From Hydractinia symbiolongicarpus (lineage: Eukaryota; Cnidaria; Hydrozoa; Anthoathecata; Hydractiniidae): DNA of 64,000 bases. A program made the position numbers and the translations under genes. The notes beneath the pieces were generated by a model. That model was not told where the DNA came from. It did no database searches and saw nothing but the letters and a program-made list of their open reading frames with translations. The stretch is taken from NCBI RefSeq assembly GCF_029227915.1, contig NC_079880.1:2172001-2236000 (forward strand), in the 5' to 3' direction. Shown here one piece after another: positions 11,890-25,220 of this stretch. Numbering within the stretch: position 1 is the stretch's first letter; the number at the start of each line of letters is the position of its first letter.

Positions 11890-14094
11890 CCCGAGATTTC
11901 CCGTAAATCCTGGGCTTGGCCCGTATAGTCAAAAGTATACAAAGATAGTACCCAGGGAGTAAACTCATTTCCAGAACGATTTTTTAAATTATTTTTTCAC
12001 CACTAAAACGCATAAGACTTGTAGTTTTTAAAAATGTTTTCATTTTTGATGAGACGCTGAATAAAAGAAGTTTAATAGCAGGCAAACGAAAACCTGCGAT
12101 TTCCCGTAAATCCCGGACTCGGCCCGTATAGTCAAAAGTATACAAAGAAAGTACCCAGGGTGTAAACTCATTTCCCGAACTATTTTTTAAATTATTATTT
12201 CACCACTAAAGCCCATGAGACTTGTAGTATTTAAAAATATTTTCATTTTTGATGAGACGCTGAATAAAAGAAGTTTAATCGCCGGCAAACGAAAACCCGC
12301 GACTTCCCGTAAATCCCGGACTCAGCCCGTATAGTCAAAAGTATACAAAGAAAGTACCCAGGGAGTAAACTCATTTCCCGAACGATTTTTTAAATTATTT
12401 TTTCACCACTAAAACGCATGAGACTTGTAGTTTTCAAAAATGTTTTCATTTTTGATGAGACGCTGAATAAAAGAAGTTTAATCGCCGGCAAACGAAAACC
12501 TGCGATTTCCCGTAAATTCCGGACTCGGCCCGTATAGTCAAAAGTATACAAAGAAAGTACCCGGGGTGTAAACTCATTTCCCGAACGATTTTTTAAATTA
12601 TTATTTCACCACTAAAGCCCATGAGACTTGTAGTTTTTAAAAATGTTTCCATTTTTGATGCGACGCTGAATAAAAGAAGTTTAATTGCCGGCAAACGAAA
12701 ACCCGCGACTTCCCGTAAATCCTGGACTCGGCCCGTATAGTCAAAAGTATACATAGAAAGTACCCAGGGAGTAAACTCATTTCCCGAACGAATTTTTAAA
12801 TTATTTTTTCACCACTAAAACGCATGAGACTTGTAGTTTTCAGAAATGTTTTCATTTTTGATGAGACGCTTAATGAAAGTTGTTTAATCGTCGGCAAACG
12901 AAAACCCGCGATTTCCCGTAAATCCCGGGCTTGGCCCGTATAGTCGAATGTATACAAAGAAAGTACCTTGTGAGTAAACTCATTTCCGAAACGATTTTTT
13001 CAATTATCTTTTCACCACTAAAACGCATGAGACTTGTAGTTTTCAAAAATGTTTTTATTTTTGATGAGACGCTGAATAAAAGAAGTTTAATCGCCGGCAA
13101 ACGAAAACCTGCGATTTCCCGTAAATTCCGGACTCGGCCCGTATAGTCAAAAGTATACAAAGAAAGTACCCAGGGAGTAAACTCATTTCCCGAACGATTT
13201 TTTAAATTATTTTTTCACCACTAAAACGCATAAGACTTGTAGTTTTTAAAAATGTTTTCATTTTTGATGAGACGCTGAATAAAAGAAGTTTAATCGCCGG
13301 CAAACGAAAACCTGCGATTTCCCGTAAATCCCAGACTCGGCCCGTATAGTCAAAAGTATACAAAGAAAGTACCCAGGGTGTAAACTCATTTCCCGAACTA
13401 TTTTTTAAATTATTATTTCACCACTAAAGCCCATGAGACTTGTAGTATTTAAAAATATTTTCATTTTTGATGAGACGCTGAATAAAAGAAGTTTAATCGC
13501 CGGCAAACGAAAACCCGCGACTTCCCGTAAAGCCCGGACTCAGCCCGTATAGTCAAAAGTATACAAAGAAAGTACCCAGGGAGTAAACTCATTTCCCGAA
13601 TGATTTTTTAAATTATTTTTTCACCACTAAAACGCATGAGACTTGTAGTTTTCAAAAATGTTTTCATTTTTGATGAGACGCTTAATAAAAGAGGTTTAAT
13701 CGCCGGCAAACAAAAACCTGCGATTTCCAGTAAATTCCGGACTCGGCCCGTATAGTCGAATGTATACAAAGAAAGTACCCAGGGAGTAAACTCATTTCCC
13801 GAACGATTTTTTAAATTTTTTTTTCACCACTAAAACGCATGAGACTTGTAGTTTTCAAAAATGTTTTCATTTTTGATGAGACGCGTAATGAAAGAGGTTT
13901 AATCGCCGGCAAATCAAAACCCGCGATTTCCCGCAAATCCCGGGCTTGGCCCGTATAGTCGCATGTATACAAAGAAAGAACCCTGTGAGTAAACTCATTT
14001 CCAGAACGATTTTTTAATTTATTTTTTCAACACTAAAACGCATGAGACTTGTAGTTTTAAAAAATGTTTTCATTTTTGATGAGACGCTTAATGA
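11050..14094. repeat. 3,045-bp HOR unit (15 monomers), copy A
   Basis: This segment recurs at an exact shift of 3,045 bp (15 x 203). Matching landmarks include TTCCGAAACGATTTTTTGAA (11157 and 14202), the ACCCGAGATT variant (11889 and 14934) and TTCCGAAACGATTTTTTCAA (12985 and 16030). The edges fall within GAAGTTTAATCGCC, a sequence common to most monomers, so the exact crossover base cannot be fixed. Confidence 0.88.
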
Positions 14095-17000
14095 AAGAAG
14101 TTTAATCGCCGGCAAACGAAAACCTGCGATTTCCCGTAAATCCCGGACTCGGCCCGTATAGTCAAAAGTATACAAAGAAAGTACCCAGGGAGTAAACTAA
14201 TTTCCGAAACGATTTTTTGAATTATTATTTCACCACAAAAGCCCATGAGACTTGTAGTTTTTAAAAATGTTTTCATTTTTGATGAGACGCTGAATAAAAG
14301 AAGTTAAATCGCCGGCAAACGAAAACCCGCGATTTCGCGTAAATCCTGGACTCGGCCCGTGTAGTCAAAAGTATACAAAGAAAGTACCCAGGGAGTAAAC
14401 TCATTTCCCGAACGATTTTTTAAATTATTTTTTCACCACTAAAACGCATGAGACTTGTAGTTTTCAGAAATGTTTTCATTTTTGATGAGACGCCTAATGA
14501 AAGTGGTTTAATCGCCGGCAAACGAAAACCCGCGATTTCCCGTAAATCCCGGACTGGGCCGGTATAGTCGAATGTATACAAAGAAAGTACCCTGTGAGTA
14601 AACTCATTTCTAAAACGATTTTTTAAATTATCTTTTAACCACTAAAACGCATGAGAATTGTAGTTTTCAAAAATGTTTATATTTTTGATGAGACGCTTAA
14701 TAAAAGAAGTTTAATCGCCGGCAAACGAAAACCCGCCATTTCCCGTAAACCCCGGACTCGGTCCGTATAGTCGAATGTATACAAAGAAAGTACCCTGTGA
14801 GTAAACTCATTTCCCGAACGAATTTTTAAATTATTTTTTCACCACTAAAACGCATGAGACTTGTAGTATTTAAAAATATTTTCATTTTTGATGAGACGCT
14901 GAATAAAAGAAGTTTAATCGCCCTCAAACGAAAACCCGAGATTTCCCGTAAATCCTGGGCTTGGCCCGTATAGTCAAAAGTATACAAAGATAGTACCCAG
15001 GGAGTAAACTCATTTCCAGAACGATTTTTTAAATTATTTTTTCACCACTAAAACGCATAAGACTTGTAGTTTTTAAAAATGTTTTCATTTTTGATGAGAC
15101 GCTGAATAAAAGAAGTTTAATAGCAGGCAAACGAAAACCTGCGATTTCCCGTAAATCCCGGACTCGGCCCGTATAGTCAAAAGTATACAAAGAAAGTACC
15201 CAGGGTGTAAACTCATTTCCCGAACTATTTTTTAAATTATTATTTCACCACTAAAGCCCATGAGACTTGTAGTATTTAAAAATATTTTCATTTTTGATGA
15301 GACGCTGAATAAAAGAAGTTTAATCGCCGGCAAACGAAAACCCGCGACTTCCCGTAAATCCCGGACTCAGCCCGTATAGTCAAAAGTATACAAAGAAAGT
15401 ACCCAGGGAGTAAACTCATTTCCCGAACGATTTTTTAAATTATTTTTTCACCACTAAAACGCATGAGACTTGTAGTTTTCAAAAATGTTTTCATTTTTGA
15501 TGAGACGCTGAATAAAAGAAGTTTAATCGCCGGCAAACGAAAACCTGCGATTTCCCGTAAATTCCGGACTCGGCCCGTATAGTCAAAAGTATACAAAGAA
15601 AGTACCCGGGGTGTAAACTCATTTCCCGAACGATTTTTTAAATTATTATTTCACCACTAAAGCCCATGAGACTTGTAGTTTTTAAAAATGTTTCCATTTT
15701 TGATGAGACGCTGAATAAAAGAAGTTTAATTGCCGGCAAACGAAAACCCGCGACTTCCCGTAAATCCTGGACTCGGCCCGTATAGTCAAAAGTATACATA
15801 GAAAGTACCCAGGGAGTAAACTCATTTCCCGAACGAATTTTTAAATTATTTTTTCACCACTAAAACGCATGAGACTTGTAGTTTTCAGAAATGTTTTCAT
15901 TTTTGATGAGACGCTTAATGAAAGTTGTTTAATCGTCGGCAAACGAAAACCCGCGATTTCCCGTAAATCCCGGGCTTGGCCCGTATAGTCGAATGTATAC
16001 AAAGAAAGTACCTTGTGAGTAAACTCATTTCCGAAACGATTTTTTCAATTATCTTTTCACCACTAAAAGGCATGAGACTTGTAGTTTTCAAAAATGTTTT
16101 TATTTTTGATGAGACGCTGAATAAAAGAAATTTAATCGCCGGCAAACGAAAACCTGCGATTTCCCGTAAATTCCGGACTCGGCCCGTATAGTCAAAAGTA
16201 TACAAAGAAAGTACCCAGGGAGTAAACTCATTTCCCGAACGATTTTTTAAATTATTTTTTCACAACTAAAACGCATAAGACTTGTAGTTTTTTAAAATGT
16301 TTTCATTTTTGATGAGACGCTGAATAAAAGAAGTTTAATCGCCGGCAAACGAAAACCTGCGATTTCCCGTAAATCCCGGACTCGGCCCGTATAGTCAAAA
16401 GTATACAAAGAAAGTACCCAGGGTGTAAACTCATTTCCCGAACTATTTTTTAAATTATTATTTCACCACTAAAGCCCATGAGACTTGTAGTATTTAAAAA
16501 TATTTTCATTTTTGATGAGACGCTGAATAAAAGAAGTTTAATCGCCGGCAAACGAAAACCCGCGACTTCCCGTAAAGCCCGGACTCAGCCCGTATAGTCA
16601 GAAGTATACAAAGAAAGTACCCAGGGAGTAAACTCATTTCCCGAATGATTTTTTAAATTATTTTTTCACCACTAAAACGCATGAGACTTGTAGTTTTCAA
16701 AAATGTTTTCATTTTTGATGAGACGCTTAATAAAAGAGGTTTAATCGCCGGCAAACAAAAACCTGCGATTTCCAGTAAATTCCGGACTCGGCCCGTATAG
16801 TCGAATGTATACAAAGAAAGTACCCAGGGAGTAAACTCATTTCCCGAACGATTTTTTAAATTTTTTTTTCACCACTAAAACGCATGAGACTTGTAGTTTT
16901 CAAAAATGTTTTCATTTTTGATGAGACGCGTAATGAAAGAGGTTTAATCGCCGGCAAATCAAAACCCGCGATTTCCCGCAAATCCCGGGCTTGGCCCGTA

Positions 17001-17139
17001 TAGTCGAATGTATACAAAGAAAGTACCCTGTGAGTAAACTCATTTCCAGAACGATTTTTTAATTTATTTTTTCAACACTAAAACGCATGAGACTTGTAGT
17101 TTTAAAAAATGTTTTCATTTTTGATGAGACGCTTAATGA
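14095..17139. repeat. 3,045-bp HOR unit (15 monomers), copy B
   Basis: This is the tandem copy of the 15-monomer unit. Few differences were seen; examples are GCCTAATGAAAG at 14493 versus GCTTAATGAAAG at 11448, and AAAAGGCATG versus AAAACGCATG near 16066 and 13021. Identity ends just after GAAGTTTAATCGCC near 17155, where CTGCAAACG replaces CGGCAAACG. Confidence 0.88.
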
Positions 17140-17291
17140 AAGAAGTTTAATCGCCTGCAAACGAAAACCCGAGATTTCCCGTAAATCCCGGGCTTGGCCC
17201 GTATAGTCAAAAGTATACAAAGATAGTACCCAGGGAGTAAACTCATTTCCTGAAAGCGATTTTTTAATTTATTTTTTCACCACTAAAACGC

Positions 17292-18509
17292 ATGAGACTT
17301 GTAGTTTTTAAAAATGTTTTCATTTTTGATGAGACGCTGAATAAAAGAAGTTTAATCGCCGGCAAACGAAAACCCGCGATTTCCCGTAAATCCCGGACTC
17401 AGCCCGTAGAGTCAAAAGTATACGAAGAAAGTACCCAGGGAGTAAACTCATTTCCCGAACGATTTTTTAAATTATTTTTTCAGCACTAAAACGCATGAGA
17501 CTTGTAGTTTTCAAAAATGTTTTCATTTTTGATGAGACGCTGAATAAAAGAAGTTTAATCGCCGGCAAACGAAAACCTGCGATTTCCCGTAAATCCCGGA
17601 CTCGGCCCGTATAGTCAAAAGTATACAAAGAAAGTACCCGGGGTGTAAACTCATTTCCCGAACGATTTTTTAAATTATTATTTCACCACTAAAGCCCATG
17701 AGACTTGTAGTTTTTAAAAATGTTTTCATTTTTGATGAGACGCTGAATGAAAGAAGTTTAATCGCCGGCAAACGAAAACCCGCGATTTCCCGTAAATCCT
17801 GGACTCGGCCCGTGTAGTCAAAAGTATACAAAGAAAGTACCCAGGGAGTAAACTCATTTCCCGAACGATTTTTTAAATTATTTTTTCACCACTAAAATGC
17901 ATGAGACTTGTAGTTTTCAGAAATGTTTTCATTTTTGATGAGACGCTTAATGAAAGTGGTTTAATCGCCGGCAAACGAAAATCCGCGATTTCCCGTAAAT
18001 CCCGGACTTGGCCGGTATAGTCGAATGTATACAAAGAAAGTACCCTGTGAGTAAACTCATTTCCAAAACGATTTTTTAAATTATCTTTTCACGACTAAAA
18101 CGCATGAGACTTGTAGTTTTCAAATATGTTTTTATTTTTGATGAGACGCTGAATAAAAGAAGTTTAATCGCCGGCAAACGAAAACCCGCCATTTCCCGTA
18201 AACCCCGGACTCGGTCCGTATAGTCGAATGTATACAAAGAAAGTACCCTGTGAGTAAACTCATTTCTCGAACGAATTTTTAAATTATTATTTCACCACTA
18301 AAACGCATGAGACTTGTAGTTTTTAAAAATGTTTTCATTTTTGATGAGACGCTGAATAAAAGAAGTTTAATCGCCGGCAAACGAAAACCCGCCATTTCCC
18401 GTAAACCCCGGACTCGGTCCGTATAGTCGAATGTATACAAAGAAAGTACCCTGTGAGTAAACTCATTTCTCGAACGAATTTTGAAATTATTATTTCACCA
18501 CTAAAACGC
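17292..18509. repeat. 6-monomer unit (1,218 bp)
   Basis: The rare variant GTAGAGTC (instead of GTATAGTC) at 17406 recurs at 18624, and the rare CAGCACTAAAA at 17481 recurs at 18699; both are 1,218 bp apart (6 x 203). Inside, from about 17.8 kb, the order GTGTAGTC, GAAAGTGGTTT, GGACTTGGCCGG matches the start of the 3,620-bp unit at the left of the window, so the two HOR families share monomers. Confidence 0.82.
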
Positions 18510-19933
18510 ATGAGACTTGTAGTTTTTAAAAATGTTTTCATTTTTGATGAGACGCTGAATAAAAGAAGTTTAATCGCCGGCAAACGAAAACCCGCGATTT
18601 CCCGTAAATCCCGGACTCAGCCCGTAGAGTCAAAAGTATACAAAGAAAGTACCCAGGGAGTAAACTCATTTCCCGAACGATTTTTTAAATTATTTTTTCA
18701 GCACTAAAACGCATGAGACTTGTAGTTTTCAAAAATGTTTTCATTTTTGATGAGACGCTGAATAAAAGAAGTTTAATCGCCGGCAAACGAAAACCTGCGA
18801 TTTCCCGTAAATCCCGGACTCGGCCCGTATAGTCAAAAGTATACAAAGAAAGTACCCGGGGTGTAAACTCATTTCCCGAACGATTTTTTAAATTATTATT
18901 TCACCACTAAAGCCCATGAGACTTGTAGTTTTAAAAAATGTTTTCATTTTTGATGAGACGCTTAATGAAAGAGGTTTAATCGCCTGCAAACGAAAACCCG
19001 AGATTTCCCGTAAATCCCGGGCTTGGCCCGTATAGTCAAAAGTATACAAAGAAAGTACCCAGGGAGTAAACTCATTTCCCGAACGATTTTTTAAATTATT
19101 TTTTCAGCACTAAAACGCATGAGACTTGTAGTTTTCAAAAATGTTTTCATTTTTGATGAGACGCTGAATAAAAGAAGTTTAATCGCCGGCAAACAAAAAA
19201 AACCTGCGATTTCCCGTAAATCCCGGACTCGGCCCGTATAGTCAAAAGTATACAAAGAAAGTACCCGGGGTGTAAACTCATTTCCCGAACGATTTTTTAA
19301 ATTATTATTTCACCACTAAAGCCCATGAGACTTGTAGTTTTTAAAAATGTTTTCATTTTTGATGAGACGCTGAATAAAAGAAGTTTAATCGCCGGCAAAC
19401 GAAAACCCGCGATTTCCCGTAAATCCTGGACTCGGCCCGTGTAGTCAAAAGTATACAAAGAAAGTACCCAGGGAGTAAACTCATTTCCCGAACGATTTTT
19501 TAAATTATTTTTTCACCACTAAAACGCATGAGACTTGTAGTTTTCAGAAATGTTTTCATTTTTGATGAGACGCTTAATGAAAGTGGTTTAATCGCCGGCA
19601 AACGAAAATCCGCGATTTCCCGTAAATCCCGGACTTGGCCGGTATAGTCGAATGTATACAAAGAAAGTACCCTGTGAGTAAACTCATTTCCAAAACGATT
19701 TTTTAAATTATCTTTTCACCACTAAAACGCATGAGACTTGTAGTTTTCAAAAATGTTTTTATTTTTGATGAGACGCTGAATAAAAGAAGTTTAATCGCCG
19801 GCAAACGAAAACCCGCCATTTCCCGTAAACCCCGGACTCAGTCCGTATAGTCGAATGTATACAAAGAAAGTACCCTGTGAGTAAACTCATTTCTCGAACG
19901 AATTTTTAAATTATTATTTCACCACTAAAACGC
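18510..19933. repeat. 7-monomer unit (1,424 bp)
   Basis: GTAGAGTC at 18624 recurs at 20048, 1,424 bp later, or 7 x 203 plus 3. The extra 3 bp are explained by an A-run expansion at about 19194-19202 (CAAACAAAAAAAACC in place of CAAACGAAAACC). The CAGCACTAAAA variant appears here twice, at 18699 and 19105, so the unit contains one more monomer than the previous one, probably from an internal 2-monomer duplication. Confidence 0.8.
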
Positions 19934-20345
19934 ATGAGACTTGTAGTTTTTAAAAATGTTTTCATTTTTGATGAGACGCTGAATAAAAGAAGTTTAATCG
20001 CCGGCAAACGAAAACCCGCGATTTCCCGTAAATCCCGGACTCAGCCCGTAGAGTCAAAAGTATACAAAGAAAGTACCCAGGGAGTAAACTCATTTCCCGA
20101 ACGATTTTTTAAATTATTTTTTCAGCACTAAAACGCATGAGACTTGTAGTTTTCAAAAATGTTTTCATTTTTGATGAGACGCTGAATAAAAGAAGTTTAA
20201 TCGCCGGCAAACGAAAACCTGCGATTTCCCGTAAATCCCGGACTCGGCCCGTATAGTCAAAAGTATACAAAGAAAGTACCCGGGGTGTAAACTCATTTCC
20301 TGAACGATTTTTTAAATTATTATTTCACCACTAAAGCCCATGAGA
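19934..20345. repeat. Partial further copy of the 6/7-monomer unit
   Basis: This stretch carries the GTAGAGTC (20048) and CAGCACTAAAA (20123) variants in the same order as the preceding units. The next monomer then switches to another variant set, so the unit is incomplete. Confidence 0.7.
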
Positions 20346-23195
20346 CTTGTAGTTTTCAAAAATGTTTTTATTTTTGATGAGACGCTGAATAAAAGAAGTT
20401 TTATCGCCGACAAACGAAAACCCGCCATTTCCCGTAAACCCCGAACTCGGTCCGTATAGTCGAATGTATACAAAGAAAGTACCCTGTGAGTAAACTCATT
20501 TCCCGAACGAATTTTTAAATTATTTTTTCATCACTAAAACGCATGAGACTTGTAGTATTTAAAAATATTTTCATTTTTGATGAGACGCTGAATAAAAGAA
20601 GTTTAATCGCCGGCAAACGAAAAACCGCGACTTCCCGTAAATCCCGGACTCAGCCCGTATAGTCAAAAGTATACAAAGAAAGTACGCAGGGAGTAAACTC
20701 ATTTCCCGAACGATTTTTTAAATTATTTTTTCACCACTAAAACGCATGAGACTTGTAGTTTTCAAAAATGTTTTTATTTTTGATGAGACGCTGAATAAAA
20801 GAAGTTTAATCGCCGGCAAATGAAAACCTGCGATTTCCCGTAAATCCCGGACGCGGCCCGTATAGTCAAAAGTATACAAAGAAAGTACCCGGGGTGTAAA
20901 CTCATTTCCCGAACGATTTTTTAAATTATTATTTCACCACTAAAGCCCATGAGACTTGTAGTTTTCAAAAATGTTTTCATTTTTGATGAGACGCTGAATA
21001 AAAGAAGTTTAATCGCCGGGAAACGAAAACCTGCGATTTCCCGTAAATGCCGGACTCGGCCCGTATATTCAAAAGTATACAAAGAAAGTACCCGGGGTGT
21101 AAACTCAATTCCCGAACGATTTTCTAAATTATTATTTCACCACTAAAGCCCATGAGACTTGTAGTTTTTAAAAAAGTTTTCATTTTTGATGAGACGCTGA
21201 ATAAAAGAAGTTTAATTGCCGGCAAACGAAAACCCGCTACTTCCCGTAAATCCCGGACTCGGCCCGTATAGTCAAAAGTATACAAAGAAAGTACCCAGGG
21301 AGTAAACTCATTTTCCGAACGATTTTTTAAATTAATTTTCACCACTAAAACGCATGTGACTTGTAGTTTTCAGAAATGTTTTCATTTTTGATGAGACGCT
21401 TAATTAAAGTTGTTTAATCGCCGGCAAACAAAAACCCGCGATTTCCCGTAAATCCCGGGCTTGGCCCGTATAGTCGAATGTATACAAAGAAAGTACCCTG
21501 TGAGTAAACTCATTTCCCGAACGAATTTTTAAATTATTTTTTCACCACTAAAACGCATGAGACTTGTAGTTTTCAGAAATGTTTTCATTTTTGATGAGAC
21601 GCTTAATAAAAGTGGTTTAATCGCCGGCAAACGAAAACCCGCGATTTCCCGTAAATCCCGGGCTTGGCCCGTATAGTCGAATGTATACAAAGAAAGTACC
21701 CTGTGAGTAAACTCATTTCCAAATCGATTTTTTAAATTATCTTTTCACCACTAAAACGCTTGAGACTTGTAGTTTTCAAAAATGTTTTCATTTTTGATGA
21801 GACGCTGAATAAAAGAAGTTTAATCGCCGGCAAACGAAAACCCGCCATTTCCCGTAAACCCCCGACTCGGCCCGCATAGTCAAAAGTATACAAAGAAAGT
21901 ACCCAGGGAGTAAACTCATTTCCCCAACGATTTTTTAAATTATTTTTTCACCACTAAATCGCATGAGACTTGTAGTTTTCGAAAATGTTTTCATTTTTGA
22001 TGAGACGCTGAATAATAGAAGTTTAATCGCCCGCAAACGAAAACCTGCGATTTCCCGTAAATCCCGGACTCGGCCCGTATAGTCAAAAGTATACAAAAAA
22101 AGTACCCAGGGTGTAAACTCATTTCCCGAACGATTTTTTAAATTATTATTTCACCACTAAAGCCCATGAGACTTGTAGTATTTGAAAATATTTTCATTTT
22201 TGATGAGACGCTGAATAAAAGAAGTTTAATCGCCGGCAAACGAAAACCCGCGCCTTCCCGTCAATCCCGGGCTTGGCCCGTATAGTCGAATGTATACAAA
22301 GAAAGCAACCTGTGAGTAAACTCATTTCCAAATCGATTTTTTATATTATCTTTTCACCACTAAAACGCTTGAGACTTGTAGTTTTTAAAAATGTTTTCAT
22401 TTTTGATGAGACGCTGAATAAAAGAAGTTTAATCGCCGGCAAACGAAAACCCGCCATTTCCCGTAAACCCCCGACTCGGCCCGCTTAGTCAAAAGTATAC
22501 AAAGAAAGTACCCAGGGAGTAAACTCATTTCCCGAACGATTTTTTAAATTATTTTTTCACCACTAAATCGCATGAGACTCGTAGTTTTCAAAAATGTTTT
22601 CATTTTTGATGAGACGCTGAATAAAAGAAGTTTAATCGCCCGCAAACGAAAACCTGCGATTTCCCGTAAATCCCGGACTCGGCCCGTATAGTCAAAAGTA
22701 TACAAAGAAAGTACCCAGGGTGTAAACTCATTTCCCGAACGATTTTTAAATTATTATTTCACCACTAAAGCCCATGAGACTTGTAGTATTTAAAAATATT
22801 TTCATTTTTGATGAGACGCTGAAAAAAAGAAGTTTAATCGCCGGCAAACGAAAACCTGCGATTTCCCGTAAATCCCGGACTCGGCCCGTATAGTCAAAAG
22901 TATACAAAGAAAGTACCCAGGGTGTAAACTCATTTCCCGAACGATTTTTTAAATTATTATTTTACCACTAAAGACCATGAGACTTGTAGTATTTAAAAAT
23001 ATTTTCATTTTTGATGAGACGCTGAATAAAAGAAGTTTAATCGCCGGCAAACGATAACCCGCGACTTTCCGTAAATCCCGGACTCGGCCCGTATAGTCGA
23101 AAGTATACAAAGAAAGTACCCAGGGAGTAAACTCATTTCCCGAACGATATTTTAAATTTTTTTTCACCACTAAAACGCATGAGACTTGTAGTTTT
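20346..23195. repeat. Mosaic satellite block with a 609-bp (3-monomer) duplication
   Basis: The first monomers (about 20346-20950) carry the GGTCCG, CATCACTAAAA, GTAGTATTTAAAAATATT and AAAAACCGCG variants found at about 1600-1830 in the 3,620-bp unit. Later, AAATCGATTTTTTA at 21721 recurs at 22330 (609 bp, 3 monomers), together with ACCCCCGACTCGG at both sites. The remaining copies show no clear local period above the monomer. Confidence 0.72.
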
Positions 23196-24208
23196 CAGAA
23201 ATGTTTTCATTTTTGATGAGACGCTTAATGAAAGTTGTTTAATCGCCGGCAAAAGAAAACCCGCGATTTCCCGTAAATCACGGGCTTGGCCCGTATAGTC
23301 GAATGTATACAAAGAAAGTACCCTGTGAGTAAACTCATTTCCAGAACGATTTTTTAATTTATTTTTTCAACACTAAAACGCATGAGACTTGTAGTTTTCA
23401 AAAATGTTTTCATTTTTGATGAGTGGCTTAATGAAAGAGGTTTAATCGCCGGCAAACGAAAACCCGAGATTTCCCGTAAATCCCGGGCTTGGCCCGTATA
23501 GTCAAAAGTATACAAAGATAGTACCCAGGGAGTAAACTCATTTCCAGAAAGATTTTTTAAATTATTTTTTCACCACTAAAACGCATAAGACTTGTAGTTT
23601 TTAAAAATGTTTTCATTTTTGATGAGACGCTGAATAAAAGAAGTTTAATCGCCGGCAAACGAAAACCTGCGATTTCCCGTAAATCCCGGACTCGGCCCGT
23701 ATAGTCAAAAGTATACAAAGAAAGTACCAAGGGTGTAAACTCATTTCCCGAACTATTTTTTAAATTATTATTTCACCACTAAAGCCCATGAGACTTGTAG
23801 TATTTAAAAATATTTTCATTTTTGATGAGACGCTGAATAAAAGAAGTTTAATCGCCGGCAAACGAAAACCCGCGACTTCCCGTAAATCCCGCACTCGGCC
23901 CGTATAGTCGAAAGTATACAAAGAAAGTACCCAGGGAGTAAACTCATTTCCCGAACGATTTTTTAAATTTTTTTTCACCACTAAAACGCATGAGACTTGT
24001 AGTTTTTAAAAATTTTTTCATTTTTGATGAGACGCTGAATAAAAGAAGTTTAATTGCCGGCAAACGAAAACCCGCGTCTTCCCGTAAATCCCGGACTCGG
24101 CCCGTATAGTCAAAAGTATACAAAGAAAGTACCCAGGGAGTAAACTCATTTCCCAAACGATATTTTAAATTAATTTTCACCACTAAAACGCATGAGACTT
24201 GTAGTTTT
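23196..24208. repeat. 5-monomer HOR unit 1 (~1,013 bp)
   Basis: The unit is delimited by the linked variant CAGAAATG followed by GAAAGTTGTTTAATCG, which occurs at about 23196, 24209, 25221 and 26437. Within it are the subtypes AATTTATTTTTTCAAC, ACGCATAAGAC and GTAGTATTTAAAAATATT, in that order. Confidence 0.82.
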
Positions 24209-25220
24209 CAGAAATGTTTTCATTTTTGATGAGACGCTTAATGAAAGTTGTTTAATCGCCGGCAAACGAAAACCCGCGATTTCCCGTAAATCACGGGCTT
24301 GGCCCGTATAGTCGAATGTATACAAAGAAAGTACCCTGTGAGTAAACTCATTTCCAGAACGATTTTTTAATTTATTTTTTCAACACTAAAACGCATGAGA
24401 CTTGTAGTTTTCAAAAATGTTTTCATTTTTGATGAGACGCTTAATGAAAGTTGTTTAATCGCCGGCAAACGAAAACCCGCGATTTCCGTAAATCACGGGC
24501 TTGGCCCGTATAGTCGAATGTATACAAAGAAAGTACCCTGTGAGTAAACTCATTTCCAGAAAGATTTTTTAAATTATTTTTTCACCACTAAAACGCATAA
24601 GACTTGTAGTTTTTAAAAATGTTTTCATTTTTGATGAGACGCTGAATAAAAGAAGTTTAATCGCCGGCAAACGAAAACCTGCGATTTCCCGTAAATCCCG
24701 GACTCGGCCCGTGTAGTCAAAAGTATACAAAGAAAGTACCAAGGGTGTAAACTCATTTCCCGAACTATTTTTTAAATTATTATTTCACCACTAAAGCCCA
24801 TGAGACTTGTAGTATTTAAAAATATTTTCATTTTTGATGAGACGCTGAATAAAAGAAGTTTAATCGCCGGCAAACGAAAACCCGCGACTTCCCGTAAATC
24901 CCGGACTCGGCCCGTATAGTCAAAAGTATACAAAGAAAGTACCCAGTGAGTAAACTCATTTCCCGAACGATTTTTTAAATTTTTTTTCACCACTAAAACG
25001 CATGAGACTTGTAGTTTTTAAAAATGTTTTCATTTTTGATGAGACGCTGAATAAAAGAAGTTTAATTGCCGGCAAACGAAAACCCGCGTCTTCCCGTAAA
25101 TCCCGGACTCGGCCCGTATAGTCAAAAGTATACAAAGAAAGTACCCAGGGAGTAAACTCATTTCCCAAACGCTATTTTAAATTAATTTTCACCACTAAAA
25201 CGCATGAGACTTGTAGTTTT
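24209..25220. repeat. 5-monomer HOR unit 2 (~1,012 bp)
   Basis: This is a tandem copy of the preceding unit at a shift of 1,012 bp. It shares TACCAAGGGTG, GTAGTATTTAAAAATATT and CGCGTCTTCCCG in the same order. One monomer differs: GAAAGTTGTTT with TCACGGGC at about 24440-24500 replaces the GAAAGAGGTTT type, which suggests replacement from a neighbouring monomer. Confidence 0.8.
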
